Shown here one piece after another: positions 58,609-64,000 of a DNA stretch of 64,000 nt. The stretch is taken from positions 1-64,000 of the forward strand of contig NZ_JADDJF010000005.1 of assembly GCF_017811755.1 (NCBI RefSeq). The letters run 5' to 3'. The number at the start of each line of letters is the position of its first letter. The stretch's first letter is position 1. The translations under genes were made by a program, and so were the position numbers. The notes beneath the pieces are model-generated. The model saw nothing but the letters and a program-made list of their open reading frames with translations. It had not been told where the DNA came from and did not search any database. The DNA comes from Pararhodobacter sp. SW119 (GTDB lineage: Bacteria; Pseudomonadota; Alphaproteobacteria; Rhodobacterales; Rhodobacteraceae).

Positions 58609-59877
58609 TCACGCGACCACCTTTTCGAGCTGTCCAATCACCTCAAGATGCGCGGCGGCGCATTCTGCGTGGCTGATCGGTTTGGATATCCCCGCGCGCA
58701 GCCGGTCCCACTCTTCGGTCGTCCGGGACAATTGCAGCAGCGTCTGACCCCATGCCTTTGCATTGCCGACCGGCACGTGCATTCCGTTGACGCCGTGTGC
58801 GACCTTCTCGGCCATCCCGCCGATGTCGGAGGCGACGACCGGGCGGCCCAGGGTGAAGGCCTCCTGGATCACCATCGGCGAATTCTCCCACCAGATCGAG
58901 GGGATGATGACCCAGTCGACCGCGCCCATCCGGCTGGGCATCTGGAACGGCTCGTAGGGTCCGATCCATTGCAGGGTGCCTTCGCGCTCCAAGGGTTCGC
59001 GCAGGGCGGCGATCCGGCTTTGAAAAGCCTCGGTCTGCCCTTCGAGGTTGGTGCCGTGCACCTCCAGCACGATCTGGCGGCGTTCCGATTTGCGCAGCAT
59101 CGACAGGGCCGTGAGCAGCACATCCACGCCCTTGTAGGGGTTGATCTGCCCGAAGAAGGCGAAGCGGTTGCGCGTCTCGCCGTCGGCCAGCGGACGCGGG
59201 GGCAAGGCATCGCGCGAGGCCTGCCCGTTCTCGATGGAGACGATGCGCTCCGGCGGGATCCCCCAGTCGATATAGCGCTGCCGCAGGAAATCGGAGGGCG
59301 CGACGAACTGGTCCACCAGCCGAAAGAAGCTGCGGTAGCGGTGCTTGCGCAGCCAGAAATCCTCCACGCTGCGGTCGGGAAAGCAGCGATGGCAATCGTC
59401 GGGGCTTTCGCGGAAGCAGGGCCTGTGGCTGCCGGTCTTGATCATCTGACCCTGGTTGAAGCAGATGGCGACGTATTCGTGCAGCGTCATCACGATGCGG
59501 ATCGAGGGGTCCACCCTCTTGATGATGTGCAGATATTCGAGGCCGAGGTGCACGTAGTGATGCGCGTGGACCACCGTCGGCCTGAGCCTGCGGATCAGTT
59601 CGGCGAAGTTGCGATGCAGGCTGTCGGTGTTGGCCGCGCGCATGCGAAACCAGTCGCTGATCGTCTGCTCCCACAGGTATTCGTTCGCCCGACGCGGATA
59701 GATGGCGCCGGTCGGCCCCCTGCCGCGATCATGGCGGCCGAGGAAGAAGGCCGTTTCGACCTGCGGATGATCGGCGTAGGTCCTGAACAGGTTGTAGGCG
59801 GCCAGCTCGCCACCGCCGAGGTTGAAATCGGGGTGGCCATGGCTGGTGACCAGGATTCGATGGCCCGGCGCACTCAT
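58609..59877 (-). CDS. Glycosyltransferase family 4 protein
   Basis: This GT-B-fold sugar transferase of about 422 residues probably adds a sugar to a capsule or exopolysaccharide intermediate. It has the N-terminal HGHPDFNLGGGELAAYNLF motif and HAHHYVHLGLEYLHI near residue 100. NRFAFFGQINPYKGVDVLL lies near 245, and the C-terminal acceptor/nucleotide motif WENSPMVIQEAFTLGRPVVA with SDIGGMAEKV lies near 340. Its ATG at 59877 overlaps the stop of the GT2 gene by 4 bases (ATGA), so they are coupled. The donor sugar is unknown. Confidence 0.88.
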   Translation of the reverse strand: MSAPGHRILVTSHGHPDFNLGGGELAAYNLFRTYADHPQVETAFFLGRHDRGRGPTGAIYPRRANEYLWEQTISDWFRMRAANTDSLHRNFAELIRRLRPTVVHAHHYVHLGLEYLHIIKRVDPSIRIVMTLHEYVAICFNQGQMIKTGSHRPCFRESPDDCHRCFPDRSVEDFWLRKHRYRSFFRLVDQFVAPSDFLRQRYIDWGIPPERIVSIENGQASRDALPPRPLADGETRNRFAFFGQINPYKGVDVLLTALSMLRKSERRQIVLEVHGTNLEGQTEAFQSRIAALREPLEREGTLQWIGPYEPFQMPSRMGAVDWVIIPSIWWENSPMVIQEAFTLGRPVVASDIGGMAEKVAHGVNGMHVPVGNAKAWGQTLLQLSRTTEEWDRLRAGISKPISHAECAAAHLEVIGQLEKVVA

Positions 59878-60710
59878 GCCTGTGCCCGCATGTCGCGCGC
59901 GGAAGGCACCGTCGCGGCGGGACCCGGCGCGAAGGGCGCTTCGATTTCGTCGCGCCAACGGGCCTGGTGGCGCACGGCGTTGCAGATCGTCATGCGCAGA
60001 CGGAAAGCATCGTCCGCCATGCCGGAAAAGGATTGCCGTTCCAGATGGGTCAGTTCGGCAAGGGGCTGATAAAGAACGCGGTAGCCGGCGTTTCGGGCGG
60101 CTAGGCACAGGTCGCTGTCTTCGAAATCGCCCAGAAGGTAGCCCATGTTCCAGCCGCCGATCTGGTCGAAGACCGAACGCGGAATGATCAGGCAGGCTCC
60201 GGTCACGGCACGCACATCGCGAAGTTCCCGGCCATCGAATTCGGGCGCCAGCCCTGCGCCGGGATGGATGTTGCGCCAGATGCCGAACCGATCCAGGTAG
60301 TCGAAATCCATCCCTGCGTGCTGGATCCCGCCATCCGCGGATAGAAGGCGCGCGCCGACGACGCCGACGGCTTCCTCGTCAAACGCGGCGATCAGATGTT
60401 CCAGCCACCCGGGTTCGATCGGGATGACATCGCTGTTGAGAAACAGCAGATATTCGCCCTTCGCATGCTCTGCGCCCAGATTGTTGGCGCCGCTGAACCC
60501 CCGGTTCAACGGACTCGCAACGATCCGCATCGGTATTTGGTAGAGATGATAGAGCCTGTCGGCTTCGAACAGGACATCGGCGCGGATCGACGGATCGTCG
60601 ATGACGTAGATCAGTTCGCCTTGCGCCAGAAATCCGGGGTCCCGAAGGAACTCCAGAAGCTGATGTTCCATGAAATCGTACCGCTTGTAGAGCGGCACGA
60701 TGACAGACAC
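59874..60710 (-). CDS. GT2 glycosyltransferase catalytic domain (3' part of a frameshifted gene)
   Basis: This is the GT-A catalytic domain of a family 2 glycosyltransferase. It has SVSVIVPLYKRYDF at the start, then IVASPLNRGFSGANNLGAE, KGEYLLFLNSDVIPIEPGWL (DxD-like) and GDFEDSDLCLAARNAGYRVL. A GTG at 60710 can serve as start, but the same frame is open and protein-like upstream to about 60866 (LARRGEEL-type residues such as ARRGEELASLPAEVQDFGRL). Without a frameshift it is separated from its N-terminal half at 60611-61894. Insertion of one base in the A4 run (T4 on the plus strand, 60867-60870) would restore one product of about 673 residues. It is coupled to the GT4 gene by an ATGA overlap. 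Confidence 0.8.
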   Translation of the reverse strand: MSVIVPLYKRYDFMEHQLLEFLRDPGFLAQGELIYVIDDPSIRADVLFEADRLYHLYQIPMRIVASPLNRGFSGANNLGAEHAKGEYLLFLNSDVIPIEPGWLEHLIAAFDEEAVGVVGARLLSADGGIQHAGMDFDYLDRFGIWRNIHPGAGLAPEFDGRELRDVRAVTGACLIIPRSVFDQIGGWNMGYLLGDFEDSDLCLAARNAGYRVLYQPLAELTHLERQSFSGMADDAFRLRMTICNAVRHQARWRDEIEAPFAPGPAATVPSARDMRAQA

Positions 60711-61894
60711 CGAGGGGGCAGCGGCCAGTCGCCCGAAGTCCTGAACTTCTGCTGGCAGGGAAGCGAGTTCCTCCCCTCGGCGTGCAATAAGCGGATCCAG
60801 GATCGGCCAGTCGACAAGGGCGGCGCGGCGATGGAAGTCTCGCTCTTCCGTTTCAATCTCGAAGAGTTTTGGGCGGCCTGACGCGGATCGGCGGGCAGCG
60901 GTGTCGACCCGATATGCTCGGCAAGCGTGACGACCCCGGACGCCGTGACGGCGCGCAGGCGCAAAGCGGGATCAGGGTCCAGTTCCGGTGCATGGAGCAC
61001 AAAAGCCGCGTTCATCAAGCTCCAAGAAACCTCGCTGTAAGCGGCTGAGATATCCCGGCGTTCGCGACGGAACGCGTGGCTCAAAGGAAAGACATTCTGC
61101 GCATCGTCTTCCAGCCAGATGATCGCATTCGGCGGGTGAATCGCCCAACCGAAGATGACGCCACCGCCTTCGGGGCTGACCAGGCAGCCTTCGATGAACC
61201 CGGCGTAGCCTTCGGTTGCCTTTCCGAGCTCGGGCAACGCTGCCAGACACTTCCACCACGCGTCGCTTCCGGTTTCAAACGCACGAAGCATGTCGGCGGC
61301 GTTCCCCATCAGGCCCGGAAAGCGCTGGTGGTCGACGTCGGTCAAAGCGGAATTTTCGGCAAGCGGACCTGTGCGATAGGTGTCACCGTTCGGGATGCAT
61401 ATCTCGAGTTCGATGCTTCCTTCATCGACAGGCGCTTCGGTTGACGCGCCAAACCCCAGCTTCTTCCCCGCGGGCGACCCGAGAGCGGCTGCGACATCAT
61501 CGCGAACGTGCCGGTTCGTATTCGTCAGCGGTTCGCGTCGTCCGTCTTGTAGGAGCCTCAATTCGATTTTCGGGCAGGTTGCCCAACCCAGGACAATTGC
61601 CCTGCCATCGCGCCTGGCGACGGTGTCCACGAACACCCGATGCGCCTTGCCGGAGCGATCGCTGATCTCAGCCGGTTCCCTCTGGATCCGCGCCGGACTG
61701 CCCAGCAGGCGCCCAGCGTTCCCGTCGGGTGCCTTCGCGGTGATGCCGGTTGTCCGGACAGGAAGAAACCGCTTCAGGTTCAAGGTCCGCCCCCCGTGGA
61801 TGGCGCATCGGCGTGTACGCGCGAGTTTTACTAGCAGATACAACCGTAGATACAACAGACGCCATGCCACGGGTGGCTGCAGGGCGCGCGCCAC
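60611..61894 (-). CDS. N-terminal part of the GT2 fusion, duplicated beta-type module, frameshifted end
   Basis: This frame encodes the non-catalytic N-terminal part of the GT2 protein. Two similar modules are visible: one around residue 100 with VLGWATCPKIELRLLQDG followed by an RHVRDD stretch, and one around residue 236 with VIFGWAIHPPNAIIWLEDD followed by an RRDISAAYSE stretch. Such modules precede GT2 domains in other Rhodobacteraceae and may bind sugar or fold as beta-sandwiches. After about residue 342 (QAAQN) the frame loses protein-like character because the real coding frame shifts to that of 59874-60710. The likely GTG start at 61894 is weak. It follows the KpsT-like gene by 24 bases. 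Confidence 0.6.
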   Translation of the reverse strand: MARALQPPVAWRLLYLRLYLLVKLARTRRCAIHGGRTLNLKRFLPVRTTGITAKAPDGNAGRLLGSPARIQREPAEISDRSGKAHRVFVDTVARRDGRAIVLGWATCPKIELRLLQDGRREPLTNTNRHVRDDVAAALGSPAGKKLGFGASTEAPVDEGSIELEICIPNGDTYRTGPLAENSALTDVDHQRFPGLMGNAADMLRAFETGSDAWWKCLAALPELGKATEGYAGFIEGCLVSPEGGGVIFGWAIHPPNAIIWLEDDAQNVFPLSHAFRRERRDISAAYSEVSWSLMNAAFVLHAPELDPDPALRLRAVTASGVVTLAEHIGSTPLPADPRQAAQNSSRLKRKSETSIAAPPLSTGRSWIRLLHAEGRNSLPCQQKFRTSGDWPLPPRCLSSCRSTSGTISWNISFWSSFGTPDFWRKAN

Positions 61895-61918
61895 CTCTTC
61901 AAGGCACGTACGCCAGCG

Positions 61919-62572
61919 TCAGGCCAGAATTGCTTGATGCCGCCGGATCGCCGCCTCGAGATCGTCGAAAACCTCGATCTCGCCATGGTGCAGGACCAAG
62001 CCAGCATCGCAGAAGTTGCGAATATCCGCCATGCTGTGACTGACCATTATGGCGCTCGCCTCGCTCATCCGAGCGCGAAACACCTCCTGGCTCTTCTTTC
62101 GGAAACGTGCATCGCCGGCGGCGGTGGCTTCGTCGATCAGGTAGGTGTCGAAGCGGATACCCATCGAGATCCCGAAGGCCAGTCGCGACCGCATCCCGGC
62201 GGAATAGGTGCGCACGGGCATGTGGAAATGCTTGCCGATCTCGGCGAAGTCTTCGACGAACTCGATCAACTCGTCACTGTCGACCCCGTAGATCCTGGCG
62301 ACGAACCGTGTGTTCTGCGCGCCTGTCATGTCGCCATGGACGCTGCCCGCATATCCGACGGTAAAGGATATCGAGCCGTCGCTGACGACTTGTCCCGTAT
62401 CCGGCCGCAGCGTGCCGGCAACGATGTTCAGCAGGGTCGACTTTCCGGCCCCGTTGCGCCCCAGAAGGGCGAGGGACTTTCCGCTGGGCAGCGTCAGGTC
62501 CAGTTCCCTGATCACGGGCTGATACTCGCCGCGCACCCAGAAACCCTTGCAGATATTCTCGAACCTGATCAT
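61919..62572 (-). CDS. Capsular polysaccharide ABC transporter ATP-binding protein (KpsT-like)
   Basis: This is the ATPase of a group 2 capsule-type ABC exporter. The 217-residue product has Walker A GRNGAGKS (38-45), signature YSAGMRSRLAFGISM near 130, Walker B YLIDEATAAGDARF and the switch histidine in MVSHSMADIRNFCD. Small size and the YSAGM signature are typical of KpsT/CtrD. The permease (KpsM) is not adjacent in the window. It sits between the KpsE-like gene (13-base gap) and the GT2 fusion. Confidence 0.9.
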   Translation of the reverse strand: MIRFENICKGFWVRGEYQPVIRELDLTLPSGKSLALLGRNGAGKSTLLNIVAGTLRPDTGQVVSDGSISFTVGYAGSVHGDMTGAQNTRFVARIYGVDSDELIEFVEDFAEIGKHFHMPVRTYSAGMRSRLAFGISMGIRFDTYLIDEATAAGDARFRKKSQEVFRARMSEASAIMVSHSMADIRNFCDAGLVLHHGEIEVFDDLEAAIRRHQAILA

Positions 62573-62585
62573 GCTTGCGCCCGGT

Positions 62586-63779
62586 TCAGCCCTTGTCGCG
62601 CAGACTATAGAAGACCAGCGCCATGATGCTCCAGAGAAGTGTCATGAACAGTGCGGTCAGGCCGATGATCAGCCCTGTCTGCGGATACCGCGCGGTCTGC
62701 GAGAATGTCGGCCGGATGAAGGTCGCGAGGTAGAGGCTTTGACGCGACGCCCTCGAGCGCGCGACGTCCAGTGCCGCCAGCGCGGCCTGATAAGCGTCTT
62801 CGGCAAAGGCCTGATCGACCAGCAGGCTCTCGTACTGCGCGATCAGGCTGGGATAGTCGGTCTGATCGACGGTGACATCCTGTTCCGCGAAATTCTGCCT
62901 CTCTTCGCGAATGCGGTTCTGGATCACGCTGATACGCCGCGCGGCTTGCCGGAGGCGGGGGTCCGCGGCCTCGGCGGTCAGGTTGAGCAGGTCGTTGTCG
63001 ACGAGTGCCTCCGCCAATTGCCGCTGAAGATTGATCAGCACACCCATGCGTCCTTCGATGTCGGATTGCGGATCAACAATCTGCGTACGGGCACGAAACT
63101 CCGCCAGCGCTTCGCGCGCCGCACGCAACCGGGCAAGGGCGGTGTCGAGTTCCGCCTCGGCGTTGCGTGTGGCATCCCGCCGCGCCGTTTCATTGAGGCG
63201 ATTGATCATCGCCTCGCTTTCGATGACGACAAGTTGCGCGATTTGCTGGGCGGTCGCCGGGTCCGGCGCGCGCACTTCGACGAGGATCAGACCGGTCGCC
63301 TGATCATAGGTCACACGCACCACGCGATGCCAGAACCAGAGCAAATCCTCGATCGTGGCGGACGGCCAGAGCGAGAACAGCGGATCGACGGGCCATGCCT
63401 GACTGTAATGCTGCAGCAGGTCGACACGCGCGTCGATACGTTCGACGATCTCCTGACTCTGGACGAATTCGAACAGCAGGTCGGCATGGCCCTGCGCGCT
63501 TCCGACAAGGATCGTCCGTAGTCCACCCATCAATTCGCTGGCGGAACTGGATTCGTCCTGCCGGATTGTGAACCCCACCTGCGAGGCGTACTGGTCGCGG
63601 GCAAGAAACGTCAGGTATAGCGTCGTCAGAAGGATCGGCGCGACAATGACCAGCACCAGGCTCAGCATCAGGGCCCGATGACGCGGACGGGTTCGGGCAG
63701 GGCCGGCCGGGGCACGGACAGGTGCGGCGACAGCGGAATGCTGCGCGGCACTCTGTCCTTGTGGCGCGGGTTCGGTCAT
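62586..63779 (-). CDS. Capsule polysaccharide export inner-membrane protein (KpsE/CtrB-like)
   Basis: This 397-residue polysaccharide co-polymerase-type protein spans periplasm and inner membrane and links the ABC exporter to the outer-membrane channel. It has a proline/alanine-rich cytoplasmic tail, helix 1 near residues 38-58 (LMLSLVLVIVAPILLTTLYL), and a long periplasmic coiled-coil region (NAEAELDTALARLRAAREAL). Helix 2 lies near 368-390, preceded by the proline motif FIRPTFSQTARYPQ. The layout matches KpsE and CtrB. It is immediately upstream of the KpsT-like gene. Confidence 0.88.
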   Translation of the reverse strand: MTEPAPQGQSAAQHSAVAAPVRAPAGPARTRPRHRALMLSLVLVIVAPILLTTLYLTFLARDQYASQVGFTIRQDESSSASELMGGLRTILVGSAQGHADLLFEFVQSQEIVERIDARVDLLQHYSQAWPVDPLFSLWPSATIEDLLWFWHRVVRVTYDQATGLILVEVRAPDPATAQQIAQLVVIESEAMINRLNETARRDATRNAEAELDTALARLRAAREALAEFRARTQIVDPQSDIEGRMGVLINLQRQLAEALVDNDLLNLTAEAADPRLRQAARRISVIQNRIREERQNFAEQDVTVDQTDYPSLIAQYESLLVDQAFAEDAYQAALAALDVARSRASRQSLYLATFIRPTFSQTARYPQTGLIIGLTALFMTLLWSIMALVFYSLRDKG

Positions 63780-63916
63780 GCTGCGGTCTTCCTGATGTCC
63801 CTGCTGCTGGAAATCCGGCGCTGATGTGCCTTATCAACATCGCCGGGCAAGCCCAAGCGCTGATCGCCCTGCAATCGACCCGGCATGAAAGGTCCGCGGA
63901 TGCCCTCTGCCCCCCA

Positions 63917-64000
63917 TCAGTTGCGTGCGGCACCCTCGACCGCCGTTGCCAGCTTTCGCGCGACGACCGCGCTCATGCTGCGCGAGATGTCGACGCGCTA
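63917..64000 (-). CDS. 3' end of a gene cut by the window edge
   Basis: On the minus strand an open frame enters at the right edge and stops at 63917-63919. The visible C-terminus reads RVDISRSMSAVVARKL and ends EGAARN. That is too short to assign. Its place upstream of kpsE suggests a capsule gene such as a permease, outer-membrane or processing protein (inference). Confidence 0.35.

Noticed and set aside
60864-60871. Programmed -1 frameshifting as the firm explanation of the GT2 split
   Set aside because: CCAAAAC is not a canonical X-XXY-YYZ slippery site in the reading frame and I see no strong downstream structure, so an indel is at least as likely.

Overview
The window is GC-rich and densely coded, and it reads as a chromosomal segment of an alphaproteobacterium of the Rhodobacteraceae (Paracoccus/Rhodobacter/Roseobacter group). 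This placement is inferred from gene content and neighbourhoods: ctaD alone next to a DUF2244 gene, an rsmI-yraN-gshB block beside a divergent LpoA-like lipoprotein, a flgBC-fliEQ-flgFGAH run divergent from fliI, the hsp20-DUF1150 pair, and a 1003-residue single-span protein that is often mislabelled as IF-2. I see no rRNA, tRNA, insertion sequence, prophage or CRISPR array.

Layout. 0.4-4.7 kb: a TRAP transporter (dctP, hairpin, dctQM) and a fumarylacetoacetate-hydrolase-family enzyme. 4.9-11.4 kb: a RecD-like helicase, two UspA proteins, a BCCT carrier, thpR, a free-standing Lrp-type ligand domain, TerB and a 38-residue protein. 11.8-19.6 kb: lpd, an MFS carrier, a TraR/DksA zinc-finger protein, a hemerythrin, comM, an esterase, gshB, yraN and rsmI. 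20.6-31 kb: an LpoA-like lipoprotein, glnD, murJ, a rhomboid-like protein without the catalytic serine, trpS, a metallo-beta-lactamase-fold hydrolase and O-acetylhomoserine sulfhydrylase. 31-43 kb: the PilM/PilP-like fusion protein, yqeY, DUF2244, ctaD, lipB, a peptidoglycan-binding exported protein, a yqjDE-like pair, a cardiolipin-synthase-like phospholipase D and an EEP nuclease. 43.3-49.3 kb: ten flagellar genes. 49.3-56 kb: a sulfotransferase, carboxynorspermidine synthase and decarboxylase, purEK, bacterioferritin, DUF465, hsp20 and DUF1150. 56-64 kb: a P1-family peptidase and then a capsule/exopolysaccharide cluster (pyruvyltransferase, GT4, a frameshifted GT2 fusion, KpsT- and KpsE-like export proteins) that runs off the right edge.

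Genes that work together: dctPQM import a carboxylate that the FAH-family enzyme may help catabolise; purE and purK carry out consecutive steps of purine synthesis; the two polyamine genes make norspermidine or a homologue; rsmI, yraN, gshB and the esterase form one transcription unit; flgB to fliL build the rod, L-ring and export gate powered by the FliI ATPase; the terminal cluster makes and exports a surface polysaccharide.

The least explained material lies between genes. Intergenic regions, mainly those between converging genes, carry several unrelated short repeats: two hairpins that share one 17-nt G-quadruplex-like loop but have different stems; two arrays of an 11-bp unit; three spaced copies of an 18-bp palindrome beside a 24-bp perfect palindrome; and several perfect GTGC...GCAC palindromes, one of which overlaps a good promoter. 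I found no clear novel multi-gene defence or metabolic system.
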